In this document: positions 32,063 through 42,500 of the stretch, piece by piece
Position numbering within the stretch: position 1 is the first letter of the stretch
Layout of the letters: the number at the start of each line of letters is the position of its first letter
Assembly: GCA_019459285.1 (NCBI GenBank)
Contig: JAIBEL010000072.1
Location: forward strand, 1 to 64,000
Direction of reading: 5' to 3'
Origin: Rhizobium sp.
GTDB taxonomy: Bacteria > Pseudomonadota > Gammaproteobacteria > Burkholderiales > Thiobacillaceae
Length of the DNA stretch: 64,000 nt
Position numbers and translations under genes: made by a program
Notes under the pieces: model-generated
Seen by the model: only the letters and a program-made list of their open reading frames with translations
What the model was told of the DNA's origin: nothing
Database searches by the model: none

Positions 32063-35000
32063 ATGTTCGACAAGGTTCTCATCGCCAACCGCGGTGCCAT
32101 CGCCTGCCGCATCATCCGCACCCTTCGCACGATGGGGGTGAAGTCGGTCGCCGTCTATTCCGAGGCCGACCGCCATTCGCTCCACGTGCGCCTTGCCGAC
32201 GAAGCGGTGGAAATCGGCCCGGCGCCGGCGGCGCAGAGCTACCTGCGTGGAGAAAAAATCCTTGAGGCCGCCCGTGCCACCGGCGCCCAGGCGATCCATC
32301 CGGGCTACGGCTTCCTCTCCGAGAACCCCGGCTTCGCCGAGGACTGCGCCGCCGCCGGCATCGCCTTCATCGGCCCCAGCCCGGACCAGATGCGCGCCTT
32401 CGGCCTCAAGCACACCGCGCGCGACCTGGCCGAGCACAACAAGGTGCCGCTCTTGCCGGGTTCCGGTCTCTTGAGCGATGCCGGTCACGCCCAGGCCGAA
32501 GCCGCGCGCATCGGCTACCCGGTGATGCTGAAGAGCACCGCCGGCGGCGGCGGCATCGGCATGCGCCTGATCTGGAGTGCGGACGAACTGGTCGAAGCTT
32601 TCCAGTCAGTCGAGCGGCTGGCGCGAGCCAACTTCAAGGAAGCCGGCATCTTCCTCGAGAAATACGTCGAGCATGCGCGCCACATTGAGGTGCAGATCTT
32701 CGGCGACGGCAAAGGGCATGTGGTTGCGCTGGGTGAACGCGATTGTTCTGTTCAGCGGCGCAACCAGAAGGTGATCGAGGAGACCCCGGCGCCGGGCCTC
32801 ACCGAGTCTCAGCGGTCGAGCCTGCTGGCTACCGCGGTACGTTTGGGTGAGGCGGTTGGCTACCGTTCAGCCGGCACCGTCGAGTTCGTTTACGACACCT
32901 TGAGCGGGGAGTTCTACTTCCTCGAAGTGAACACGCGGCTGCAGGTCGAGCACGGCGTTACCGAGGAAGTCACCGGCGTCGACCTGGTCGAATGGATGGT
33001 GAGGGAGGCTGCGGGCGAACTGGACTTGTCCGGCTTCCAGGCCGAGCCGCAAGGCGCGTCGATGCAGGTGCGCCTCTATGCCGAAGATCCGGGCAAGGAC
33101 TTTCAGCCCGCCGCCGGCGTGCTGACCGAAGTGGTGTTTCCCGCCGACGCGCGCATCGAGACCTGGGTCGAGCGCGGTTCGGACGTGCCGCCGTTTTACG
33201 ACCCGATGGTGGCGAAGATCATCGTCAAGGGGCGTGACCGCGCCGACGCACTGAGCAAGATGCAACAGGTGCTGGCCAATACCCGCGTCGCCGGCATCGA
33301 GACCAACCTCGGCTACCTCGGCCAGATCGTGCGCGACGACACCTTCAGGGAGGGGCGCCAGACCACGCGCTATCTCAATGCCTTCCACTACCGCCCGACA
33401 ACCATCGACGTCATCGAACCCGGTGTGCAGAGCAGCATCCAGGACTGGCCGGGCCGCACCGGTTACTGGGACATCGGCGTGCCGCCATCGGGACCGATGG
33501 ACGCGCTGGCGCTGCGGCTCGCCAACAAGCTGGCCGGCAACGAAGAGGGCTCAGCTGCGCTGGAACTGACGGTGGCCGGCCCCACGCTGCGCTTCAACTG
33601 TGACGCGCGGATCGCGCTGGCCGGCGCTGACATGGGCGCCGAGCTCGATGGCGTTGCGATTGCCAACTGGGCGGCGCATGCGGTGAAGGCCGGTTCGATC
33701 CTGAAACTTGGCGCGATCAAGGACACCGGCTGCCGCGCCTACCTCGCGGTGCGCGGCGGCTTCGGCGTGCCGGATTACCTCGGCAGCAAGGCCACCTTCA
33801 CCCTCGGCCAGTTCGGCGGCCACGCCGGCCGCACGCTGAGGGTCGGTGACGTGCTGCACATTCCAGCAGCAGCGTCCCTGAGTATCGACAAAGCATTGCC
33901 CGCCGCACTGATCCCCGTCTACAGCCACGCCTGGGAAATCGGTGTGCTGTACGGTCCGCACGGTGCGCCAGATTTCTTCACCGACGCCGACATCGACATG
34001 TTCTTCGCCACCGATTGGGAGGTGCACTACAACTCCAGCCGCACCGGCGTGCGCCTGATCGGCCCGCGCCCGCAGTGGGCGCGCAAGGACGGCGGCGAGG
34101 CCGGCCTGCATCCGTCCAACATCCACGACAATGCCTACGCCATCGGCGCGGTCGATTTCACCGGCGACATGCCGGTGATCCTCGGGCCGGATGGGCCCAG
34201 CCTCGGCGGCTTCGTCTGCCCGGCCACCATCGTGCAGGCCGAGTTGTGGAAGATGGGCCAGCTGCGCCCCGGCGACACGGTGCGTTTCAAGCGCTTGAGC
34301 CAGGTGCAGGCCGAGCAGATGGAGGCGGCGCAGGACGCGGCCATCGCCAGCCTCGACGCCCCGGCCGCGCCCGTCGCTGATAGCGGTCCGCTCGCCGAAC
34401 CCGTGCTCCACCGCACCCCCGAAACCGACAATCCCGTCGCCGTGGTCTACCGACGCGCCGGCGACAAATACCTGCTGGTCGAATACGGCCCGCTGGTGCT
34501 CGACCTCAACCTGCGCTTCCGCGTGCATGCGCTGATGACCAAGCTGCAGGCCGAAGCCGTGCCGGGCATTCTCGATCTCACCCCCGGCATCCGTTCGCTG
34601 CAGGTGCACTACGACTCGCGCGTGCTGCCGCTGTCCCAGTTGATGGAGCTGCTGCTGGAAGCGGAAAAGGCGCTGCCCGCCATCGAGGACATGCAGGTGC
34701 CGACTCGCATCGTGCACATCCCGCTGTCGTGGGACGACGCCGCCACCCAACTCGCAATCGAGAAGTACATGCAGTCGGTGCGCAAGGATGCGCCCTGGTG
34801 CCCGAGCAACATCGAGTTCATCCGCCGCATCAACGGCCTCGACAGCATCGAGGAAGTGAAGCGCATCGTCTTCGAGGCCAGCTACCTGGTGATGGGCCTG
34901 GGCGACGTCTACCTCGGTGCCCCGGTTGCGACGCCGGTCGATCCCAGACACAGATTGGTCACGACCAAGTACAATCCGGCGCGCACCTGGACCCCGGAAA

Positions 35001-35659
35001 ACGCTGTCGGCATCGGCGGCGCCTATATGTGCGTCTACGGCATGGAAGGCCCCGGCGGCTACCAGTTCGTCGGCCGCACCCTGCAGATGTGGAACCGCTG
35101 GCGAGCAACCCGAGACTTCACCGACGGCAAGCCGTGGCTGCTGCGCTTCTTCGATCAGGTGCGCTTCTTCCCGGTGAGCGAGGAAGAACTGCTCAAGATC
35201 CGTGAGGACTTCCCGCTCGGCCGCTATCAATTGAAAGTGGAGGAAACCACCTTCAGCCTGCGCGAGTACAACAGTTTCCTTGCCGACAACGCCGCGTCCA
35301 TCGGCGCCTTCAAGTCGCAGCAGCAGGCCTCCTTCGACGCCGAGCGCGAACGCTGGCGCGCCAGCGGCCAGGCCGACTACGCCAGCGACCTGACCGTGGC
35401 CGAAGCCGCGCCCGACAGCGAACTCGACCTGCCCGATAACGGTCGCGCCATCGCCAGCCACGTCGCCGGCAACGTGTGGAAAGTCGAAGTGGAAGCCGGT
35501 ACCGAGGTGAAGCAGGGCGACCCGCTGGTCATCGTCGAATCGATGAAGATGGAGTTCGCCGTGCTGGCGCCGTGCGACGGCCGGGTTCATAAAGTCTTCT
35601 GCCGCGAAGGCGGGCAGGTGAGCGCCGGGCAGGACCTGCTGGTGCTGGTGAGCGAGTGA
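32063..35659 (+). CDS. uca: Urea-carboxylase-family biotin enzyme, probably guanidine carboxylase
   Basis: 1198 residues. Biotin carboxylase (1-448) has the glycine-rich loop KSTAGGGGIGMRL and EVNTRLQVEHGVTEE. A KipA/AHS2-type carboxyltransferase half (about 453-760) begins EPGVQSSIQDWPGRTGYWDIG, and a KipI/AHS1 half (about 790-1010) contains GGAYMCVYGMEGPGGYQ. A biotinyl domain has Lys1162 in ESMKME. It carboxylates guanidine or urea with ATP and bicarbonate. The neighbouring cgdAB genes and the guanidine-II riboswitch favour guanidine. Unlike fungal urea amidolyase, the hydrolase is a separate gene. Confidence 0.95.
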   Translation: MFDKVLIANRGAIACRIIRTLRTMGVKSVAVYSEADRHSLHVRLADEAVEIGPAPAAQSYLRGEKILEAARATGAQAIHPGYGFLSENPGFAEDCAAAGIAFIGPSPDQMRAFGLKHTARDLAEHNKVPLLPGSGLLSDAGHAQAEAARIGYPVMLKSTAGGGGIGMRLIWSADELVEAFQSVERLARANFKEAGIFLEKYVEHARHIEVQIFGDGKGHVVALGERDCSVQRRNQKVIEETPAPGLTESQRSSLLATAVRLGEAVGYRSAGTVEFVYDTLSGEFYFLEVNTRLQVEHGVTEEVTGVDLVEWMVREAAGELDLSGFQAEPQGASMQVRLYAEDPGKDFQPAAGVLTEVVFPADARIETWVERGSDVPPFYDPMVAKIIVKGRDRADALSKMQQVLANTRVAGIETNLGYLGQIVRDDTFREGRQTTRYLNAFHYRPTTIDVIEPGVQSSIQDWPGRTGYWDIGVPPSGPMDALALRLANKLAGNEEGSAALELTVAGPTLRFNCDARIALAGADMGAELDGVAIANWAAHAVKAGSILKLGAIKDTGCRAYLAVRGGFGVPDYLGSKATFTLGQFGGHAGRTLRVGDVLHIPAAASLSIDKALPAALIPVYSHAWEIGVLYGPHGAPDFFTDADIDMFFATDWEVHYNSSRTGVRLIGPRPQWARKDGGEAGLHPSNIHDNAYAIGAVDFTGDMPVILGPDGPSLGGFVCPATIVQAELWKMGQLRPGDTVRFKRLSQVQAEQMEAAQDAAIASLDAPAAPVADSGPLAEPVLHRTPETDNPVAVVYRRAGDKYLLVEYGPLVLDLNLRFRVHALMTKLQAEAVPGILDLTPGIRSLQVHYDSRVLPLSQLMELLLEAEKALPAIEDMQVPTRIVHIPLSWDDAATQLAIEKYMQSVRKDAPWCPSNIEFIRRINGLDSIEEVKRIVFEASYLVMGLGDVYLGAPVATPVDPRHRLVTTKYNPARTWTPENAVGIGGAYMCVYGMEGPGGYQFVGRTLQMWNRWRATRDFTDGKPWLLRFFDQVRFFPVSEEELLKIREDFPLGRYQLKVEETTFSLREYNSFLADNAASIGAFKSQQQASFDAERERWRASGQADYASDLTVAEAAPDSELDLPDNGRAIASHVAGNVWKVEVEAGTEVKQGDPLVIVESMKMEFAVLAPCDGRVHKVFCREGGQVSAGQDLLVLVSE

Positions 35660-35666
35660 GGCGCGT

Positions 35667-37463
35667 ATGAATCTTTCGCTCGACATCGCCAGTCTGCGCC
35701 AGCGCTACCAGTCCGGCGCACTTACGCCGCTTCAACTGATGGAAGATCTGCTTGCCCGTCTGGCGGGCGAGGACAGCCACGCCATCTGGATCAGCCGCCT
35801 CGGTGCCGATGCGCTGCGTGCTTACGCCAGAAATCTGCAAGGCAAGGACATCGCGAGCCTGCCGCTCTACGGCATCCCCTTCGCTATCAAGGACAACATC
35901 GATCTCGCCGGCCTGCCGACCACCGCGGCCTGCCCCGAGTTCGCCTACACGCCGGAGCGCAGCGCCGCCGTCGTGCAGCGCCTGGTCGACGCCGGCGCGA
36001 TTCCCCTCGGCAAGACCAACCTCGACCAGTTCGCCACTGGACTCAACGGCACCCGTTCGCCCTACGGCGCTTGCCGCAATGCCTTCGACCCCGACTTCAT
36101 TTCAGGCGGCTCCAGTTCCGGCTCGGCCGTCGCGGTAGCGCTGGGCCTGGCGAGCTTCTCGCTCGGAACCGACACTGCCGGCTCCGGCCGCGTGCCCGCC
36201 GCCTTCAACAATCTCGTTGGCCACAAGCCGAGCTGCGGCGCACTCTCCACGCGCGGCGTGGTGCCCGCCTGCCGCTCGCTCGATGCGGTGTCGATCTTCG
36301 CGCTGACGGCCGAGGACGCCGAGCGCGTGCTGGCGGTGGCCGCCGGCTTCGATGTGGAAGATGAGTACTCGCGGCCACTGGCGCCGCACGGCTTCGACTT
36401 CGGCCGCGCGGCCGGTTTCAGGTTCGGCGTGCCGATGCAGACGGATCTGGCGTTTTTCGGCAACGCCGAGGCGGAACGCCTGTTCGGCGAAGCGGTGCAG
36501 CGCATGCAGGCGCTGGGCGGCACGCCGGTCGACGTCGACCTTGCACCCTTCCTCGACACCGCACGCCTGCTCTACGACGGACCCTGGGTCGCCGAGCGCT
36601 ACCTGGCCATCCGCGATTTCTTCGATACGCAACCGGATAAGGTTTTTCCGCCCGTGTGCGAGATCATCGCCGGCGGCCGCGGCATCAGTGCCGCCAACAC
36701 CTTCGCCCATCTCTACAAATTGCGCGCACTCAAGCGGACGTGCGATGCCGTGTGGGATGCCGTCGATGTGATGCTTACCCCGACTGCGGGGACGATCTAT
36801 CGCATTGATGACATGCAGGCCGATCCGATCCGTCTCAACTCCAATCTCGGCTATTACACCAACTTCATGAACCTGCTCGATCTCGCCGCCACCGCCGTGC
36901 CGGCCGGATTCCAGTCCAACGGCCTGCCGTTCGGCGTCACGCTCATTGCGCCGCCGCATCAGGACGGTCCGCTACTGCACCTGGCGTCAAGAATGCAACA
37001 GGCGCTGGGCGGCAAGCTAGGTGCCACCGATCACGCCTTGCCTCCAGCCAGGAAATTGAACCTCCTGCCGGACGGCCAGATCCGGGTCGCCGTCGTTGGC
37101 GCGCACCTCTCCGGCTTGCCACTTAATCACCAGCTCACTGAGCGCAACGCGCGTTGGGTGAGTGCGGCGCAGACCGTGCCGACATACCGCTTCTACGCCC
37201 TGCCAGACGGCAAGCGCCCCGGTCTCATCAAAGTGGAAACGGGCGGCGCATCCATCGCCTGCGAAGTTTGGGAAATGCCCGTCAGCCAGTTCGGCTCCTT
37301 CGTCGACGGCATCCCCGCGCCGCTCGGCATCGGCAAGCTGGTGCTGGCCGATGGTTCAGTCGTGAACGGCTTCATCTGCGAAGGAATCGGCGTGGTCGAT
37401 GCGAAGGACATCACAGAGTACGGAGGATGGCGGGCGTGGTGCGGTGTTTCACCACCCGATTGA
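35667..37463 (+). CDS. atzF: Allophanate hydrolase
   Basis: 598 residues. The amidase-signature domain (1-430) has the Ser-cisSer-Lys triad Lys75 (FAIKDNID), Ser149 (in ISGGSSSGSA) and Ser173 (GTDTAGSGR), with the same spacing as in AtzF. A C-terminal domain (about 450-598), ending around FGSFVDGIPAPLGIGK, completes the full-length type and handles the decarboxylation step. It turns allophanate into ammonia and CO2, the last step of the pathway. It starts seven bases after the carboxylase gene. Confidence 0.95.
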   Translation: MNLSLDIASLRQRYQSGALTPLQLMEDLLARLAGEDSHAIWISRLGADALRAYARNLQGKDIASLPLYGIPFAIKDNIDLAGLPTTAACPEFAYTPERSAAVVQRLVDAGAIPLGKTNLDQFATGLNGTRSPYGACRNAFDPDFISGGSSSGSAVAVALGLASFSLGTDTAGSGRVPAAFNNLVGHKPSCGALSTRGVVPACRSLDAVSIFALTAEDAERVLAVAAGFDVEDEYSRPLAPHGFDFGRAAGFRFGVPMQTDLAFFGNAEAERLFGEAVQRMQALGGTPVDVDLAPFLDTARLLYDGPWVAERYLAIRDFFDTQPDKVFPPVCEIIAGGRGISAANTFAHLYKLRALKRTCDAVWDAVDVMLTPTAGTIYRIDDMQADPIRLNSNLGYYTNFMNLLDLAATAVPAGFQSNGLPFGVTLIAPPHQDGPLLHLASRMQQALGGKLGATDHALPPARKLNLLPDGQIRVAVVGAHLSGLPLNHQLTERNARWVSAAQTVPTYRFYALPDGKRPGLIKVETGGASIACEVWEMPVSQFGSFVDGIPAPLGIGKLVLADGSVVNGFICEGIGVVDAKDITEYGGWRAWCGVSPPD

Positions 37464-37490
37464 CGGTCCGCGATCAGAAATCTTCGTTAC

Positions 37491-38237
37491 TCACGCGGGT
37501 TGGGGAAGCACTTTGCTGACCCGAAACAGATCCACCTCGAAGCCATGAACCGTCCGGTTGTGTCCGGCGCTGAACTTGGCGTGGCTACCGGTCAGTTCGC
37601 ACAGCCATGACTCCTTTGATAGCGGCTCGTTGCGTGGCAGGGCATCGGGGGTGAACAAGGCGACATTCACGCCGCCCCCTGGATCACGCGCAGAGATGTA
37701 CTCGAATGCCTCGATGCCGGTCTGACGCATCTTCGAACCCAGTTCCTGGGTGGCGGCATAGTCGGAAGGATGGGTGAGCTGTTTCCTGTGCACGGTAAAG
37801 GGAGGCGCATGCAACTGCAGGCCTCGCTTGGTCCGGTACTCTGCTTCCAGCATCGTGTGCTGGGTGACCAGTTTGCCCTCGGGCGGCACCGTCATGCCAT
37901 GCCAGAAGACGAAGCGGTAATAGGCCGCCTCGGCCAGCACGGTATTCAAGCCCAGCGAGCCGTAGAACAGACTCGGCGCGATACGCGACCCGAAGCGCGA
38001 GCCATGCTTCAGGGGCGGATAGCGGAAGGGGGTGGCGAGCAGGTAATGCAGCCTTTCCGTCCCTGGCCGCCGGCGCGGCTTAGTGGCTTCCAGCAGATCC
38101 TCCAGCATGGCCTGGCGCTCAAGCGAGCTGACCAGCTGGGTGGTGGCGATTTCTTCCTGGCTTTCGACCAGTCGGAGCAGGCGGCCGGAAATCAGGCCTG
38201 CCGTAGCGCCTGCAAGGCAGGCATCCCAGTCGGCCAC
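37491..38237 (-). CDS. RES-family NAD-degrading toxin
   Basis: 248 residues. The RES domain is named for conserved Arg, Glu and Ser, seen here as RYPP, VLAEAAYYR and EYISARDPGG. Family toxins split NAD+ by phosphorolysis and stop growth. The start is a GTG directly after the antitoxin stop (TAAGTG), so the pair is co-translated. It converges with the end of the guanidine operon, with 27 bases between stops. Confidence 0.9.
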   Translation of the reverse strand: MADWDACLAGATAGLISGRLLRLVESQEEIATTQLVSSLERQAMLEDLLEATKPRRRPGTERLHYLLATPFRYPPLKHGSRFGSRIAPSLFYGSLGLNTVLAEAAYYRFVFWHGMTVPPEGKLVTQHTMLEAEYRTKRGLQLHAPPFTVHRKQLTHPSDYAATQELGSKMRQTGIEAFEYISARDPGGGVNVALFTPDALPRNEPLSKESWLCELTGSHAKFSAGHNRTVHGFEVDLFRVSKVLPQPA

Positions 38238-38597
38238 TTACAGCTTGCCGCGCATGGCGTCCAAGTATTCGAGCACGCTGACAAGGCCTTGCACGGTTTT
38301 GACCTGCGCTGCGGGAACGCCGCCGGTGTGGCGGTTTTCCGTGTTCATCCAGTGGCGCATTTCCTTCTGGCCGCCGCCGACCAATACATAAAGCGCTCGG
38401 TAGCAGCGAATGAACAACAGCGCGAGCTCTCCAGCCTTGCTGTCGGGATCGATCCGGCCCCGGCTAACCACCGTGCGGTCCTTGCCGATGATTTCCCCAA
38501 GGTCGGCCTGACTCATGCCGAGGAATTTGCCGGCATTGCCGAACGCCTCGGACAGCACGCTGGCCTTGTCTGCATCATGGGCGAGTGCGAGATTCAT
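38238..38597 (-). CDS. Xre/MbcA/ParS-type antitoxin
   Basis: 119 residues. The N-terminal part has a helix-turn-helix (GMSQADLGEIIGKDRTVVSRG), and the C-terminal part is the MbcA/ParS/Xre toxin-binding domain (ALLFIRCYRALYVLVGG through MRHWMNTENRHTGGVP). It should neutralise the RES toxin and repress the pair. The start MNLALAHD has AAGGAG upstream; the longer frame runs into the promoter. Confidence 0.92.
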   Translation of the reverse strand: MNLALAHDADKASVLSEAFGNAGKFLGMSQADLGEIIGKDRTVVSRGRIDPDSKAGELALLFIRCYRALYVLVGGGQKEMRHWMNTENRHTGGVPAAQVKTVQGLVSVLEYLDAMRGKL

Positions 38598-38648
38598 GGT
38601 CGCTCCTTGCTGGGTGAAAAATGTTATACACCCACAATATAGCAAAAT

Positions 38649-38665
38649 ATGTGCAAATAGCACAT
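38649..38665. promoter_or_regulatory. Inverted repeat upstream of the RES/Xre operon
   Basis: ATGTGC-AAATA-GCACAT is a perfect dyad in an AT-rich stretch about 52 bases before the antitoxin start. Such antitoxins usually repress their own promoter, so it is a likely operator. Confidence 0.6.
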
Positions 38666-39237
38666 TAAATTGAATGGGCAGGTCCGTGTACCAAAGCCGG
38701 CCTCAATTCAAGTCATGCCCCGTCAAGTCATCACTGGCTTTTGTGAATACACCCTGCAAATCCCTCTTTTGACAGGGGCCTTCCTCACACGCTTTACATT
38801 AAAGAAAGCGCTGATTAATCCGTCATTGCGAGCACTGCCCAGCCGGTTTTTCCATGCTCCTTTGCGCTTACTGTGGAACCCATATGAAATTTGTCCGACC
38901 TCTCATCGCAAAAATGTCATCCAAAGCGCCGACAGGGGACATTATTCGCACTGCAATTTCTGATGCATGGCGCACAGAACCGTAAGAAGCTGGGCATTTT
39001 TGCCGCTTTTAAGGAAATGTCGCAGCGCATCGTGGCCAATCCAGCAAGCTTCGGCTGGAAGCTTGTGTGTGCCTGCGCATGATCTAAGTTGACAGCATCA
39101 CTGGCAGCGGGAGACCTGCCTGGCGCGCATCAAATACTCGCCATCGGCGAGTCACGAGGGGGAGTAGTCGTGCGGCCGCACCCAAATGGAGACGTTACGC
39201 GGAGCGGTGGCGAAGCCGGGTCGGAAATGAACCAGCC
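38666..39237. other. Gene-poor spacer between toxin-antitoxin pair and KaiB-like gene
   Basis: About 570 bases. The only open frames are short, lack ribosome sites and show no recognisable protein. A hairpin AAGCTTC/GAAGCTT near 39045-39065 has no T-run. The lower GC and lack of structure suggest decayed sequence, but I recognise no insertion sequence or phage remnant. Confidence 0.5.
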
Positions 39238-39252
39238 ATGAAAGGCCCCATC

Positions 39253-39528
39253 ATGTTCAATTTCCGGATTTATGTCACAGGCGACTCGCTGAATCCCGCG
39301 CGGGCGCTTTCCAACCTGGCCGCACTTTGTCGTACACACCTGCCGGATCGGCACCAGATCGAAGTCATAGACGTGTTTAAAGATCCGGAGTGCGGCCTGA
39401 TGGATGGCATCTTCATGACACCGACGCTCATCAAGCTCGCGTCGTCTCCCGTCCGAAGAATCGTCTGCACCCTCAGCCACAGACAGACCGTCTTGTTGGC
39501 TCAGGACCTGGAAAGTCACGTCCCGTGA
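39253..39528 (+). CDS. KaiB-like thioredoxin-fold protein
   Basis: 91 residues from ATG 39253 (AAGG seven bases upstream), or 96 from ATG 39238. It matches KaiB across its length: [43 protein letters not shown] and a [13 protein letters not shown] end. KaiB domains serve as the timing protein of cyanobacteria and as the sensor end of SasA kinases. No KaiA or KaiC is in this window. Its stop overlaps the kinase start (GTGA), so it probably works with that kinase as a separately encoded sensory part. Confidence 0.85.
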   Translation: MFNFRIYVTGDSLNPARALSNLAALCRTHLPDRHQIEVIDVFKDPECGLMDGIFMTPTLIKLASSPVRRIVCTLSHRQTVLLAQDLESHVP

Positions 39529-42500
39529 CCTCGGTTAAATCAAGCCTAAGGATGGGCGCTGATGAAGAAGTCACCGCGTTGATCGAGACACTGCACCGGA
39601 CCCAGCAACGCCTGAAGGAACTGACGGGTGGCGAAGCGGACACGGTGGCGGACCGTGACGGCCGCACGGTTCTGTTGCGGCGCGCCCAGAAATACATGCG
39701 TTGCAACGAGGCTACCCAGCAGGCTGCGATTATCAACGCGCTGCCCATGGCTCTCGCTGTGCTCGATACCCAAGGTCTCATCATCTCGGTCAACGAGGCG
39801 TGGCGGCGATTTGGCCGCGCAAATGCGATCAAGCCCGGCGGCGATGAGGTCGGCGTCAATTATCTCGAGGTATGCGATAACGCAATTGGAGAGGAGGCGT
39901 CCGAGGCTCAGCAGGCCGCCAGGGGTATTCGCTCGGTACTGAATGGGGATGTGAAGCACTTTTCAATGGAATATCCCTGTCATTCGCCCACAGAACAGCG
40001 TTGGTTCCTGATGACGGTCACTCCCTTGACTGATGACGCGCCGTGCAGTGTCGTGGTCATGCACCTGAACATCACACAACGCAGGCAAGTAGAAGAAAAG
40101 CATAATCGCCTGGCGATGATCCTCGAATCCACCTCCGACCTTGTCGGTTACGGCGACCCCGCCGGGCGTGTCCAGTACCTCAACCGCGCCGCCCGCACGG
40201 CGTTCGGTGTGGGGCTTCACGAAGACATCACCCAGCTGCAGATTGCTGACTTGATCCCCAACTCCTCCAGTCATCCCACTATGACTGAAGGTATCCCCAC
40301 CGCGATCCGCGAGGGCGTATGGAGTGGCGAGATCGTTTTGCGGGCCCGTGACGGCCGGGAAATTCTGGCCTCCCAAGTCATACTCGCCCATAAATTGCCC
40401 GACGGTACGCTTGACTACTTATCCACCGTCATGCGCGACATCACCGGGCGCAAGCAGGCTGAGAGCGCCTTCGAAGAGTTGTCACGGACAACCGAACGGC
40501 GCGAGCGCATGCTCAGCACCGCGCTCGACTCCACGAGCGACTTCACGCACATCTACGATCGGGAAGGGCGTTTTTTGTTCGTCAATCAGCCGCTCCTCGA
40601 TCTGTGGGGCGTGACGCGGGAAGCGGCATTGGGTAAGAACTTTTTTGATCTAGGATACCCGCAGGAGTTAGCCGCGAAGTTGCAGCAACAGGTGCAGGAG
40701 GTGTTCGCGAGCAAGCAGAGAATCACAGATGAAACAACTTATACCAGCCCCGCCGGGCAGCATGGTGATTACGAATATATTTTTTCGCCGATGCTCGCCG
40801 CCGATGGCAGCGTCGAGTACGTTGTGGGAACCACGCGCGTTATCACCGAGCGCAAGCATGCGGAGAATCAGATCCACGGACTGGCCCAGCGGCTCACGAC
40901 AACCCTTGAGAGCATCACGGATGCGTTTTTCACCGTGGACAGAGAATGGCGGTTCACCTTCCTCAACAGCAAGGCCGAGCAGCTGCTCAGACGAACACGC
41001 ATAGAACTGGATGGCAAAGACATCTGGACGGAGTTTCCCGACACCACCGGATCCACCTTCGAGCGCGAATACCGGCAGGCGATAACGGGCAACGAAACCG
41101 TGGATTTTGAAGCGTTCTACCCGCCACTCAATACTTGGTTCAGCGTTCGCGCCTACCCTTCCGAGCAGGGTCTGGCGGTATATTTCCGCGATATCACCGA
41201 GCTCAAGAAGGAGGAGACGAGACTGCGGGAGGAAGAGGCGCGTCACTTCCGCCAGCGCAATGCTCTGATCGAACTGGCCGAATGGGGGGCAACAGATGAA
41301 GACCTCGGGAACACGCTTCGGCGAATCATGGAGATAGGGGCCAAAACCCTGGGGGTCGCGCGGGTCAGCATCTGGAATTACAACCAGGATGGTACTGCCC
41401 TGCAATGTATGGACCTCTACGAGGCGGACACGGGCATGCACACCGCCGGCATGGAGGTGACTGCCCAAGAGTATCCGGCCTACTTCCGGGCGCTGGCGGT
41501 ACAGCACTCGATTGCCGCGGCGAACGCGCAGGCTGACGCGCGCACGCGCGAGCTCTCTGAGCGCTACCTTCAGCCGATCGGCATCACGTCTATGCTGGAT
41601 GCGCCCATTCACGTGGGCGGCACCCCGGCGGGCGCCCTGTGTTACGAACATGTCGGGCCGATGCGCCAGTGGACGGCTGACGAGGAGTCATTTTCGGTTG
41701 CCGTGGCGAATCAGGTGTCCCTCGCGCTGGAATCGGCGGAGCGCAAGCGTTCTGAGCATGAGATCAAGCGGACAGTACAGCGCCTGAAGGAAGCGCAGCG
41801 CATTGGGCGGATCGGGGACTGGGAGTGGGACATTGCGACCGAAGAAATCATCTGGTCACCGCAACTATTTGAGATTCTGGGACGCGATCCGCGCCAGGGC
41901 CCCCCCCGTAGCCTCGAAGACGCCATCACCTACCTCGATGCAGCGGACCAGGCGCTGGTGAGGGACAAGATTGCCCTGGCAATTGAATCGGGCCAAGCAC
42001 AGGACTATGAGTTTCTGGCACCCCAACTCAACGGCAAGCCCATTGACGTTCTTGGGAGAACGGTGCCTCGCAAGGACGAAAGCGGCAGCGTTGTTGGCTT
42101 ATACGGAACGGTCCAGGACATCGACGAACGCAAAGCCTCGGAGAGGCGGCTCGCCTACCTCAACCGCGTACACGCCATGCTGAGCGGTATCAACACACTG
42201 ATCGTGCGCGTGCAAGACAGCGAGGAACTGTTCAGGGAGGCGTGCAGGGTTGCGGTCGAGATCGGCGGGTTCGGTATGGCCATGATCGGTATCGTGGATC
42301 GGAGTGCGATGAAGATTGTCCCGGTGGCCTCGGTGGGCAAGGACGAATCACTCTTGGGCGCCATCAAAAGCATCCTGTCGGGTGAACTTGCTTCAACCAC
42401 CATGGTCGCCCGGGCGATCAGAGAGAAAAAAAACATCGTCTCCAACGATTCGCAAAGCGATCCCCAGGTTCTATTTGGCAAGAAATATGCCGAAGCCGGA

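Noticed and set aside
32063-37463. Simple urea amidolyase (urea as the only substrate)
   Set aside because: CgdAB homologues and a guanidine-II riboswitch in the same operon point to guanidine; urea use is not excluded but is not the simplest reading.
38670-38963. A 97-codon open frame after the antitoxin gene
   Set aside because: No ribosome site, no recognisable motif and a composition unlike the coding sequence around it.
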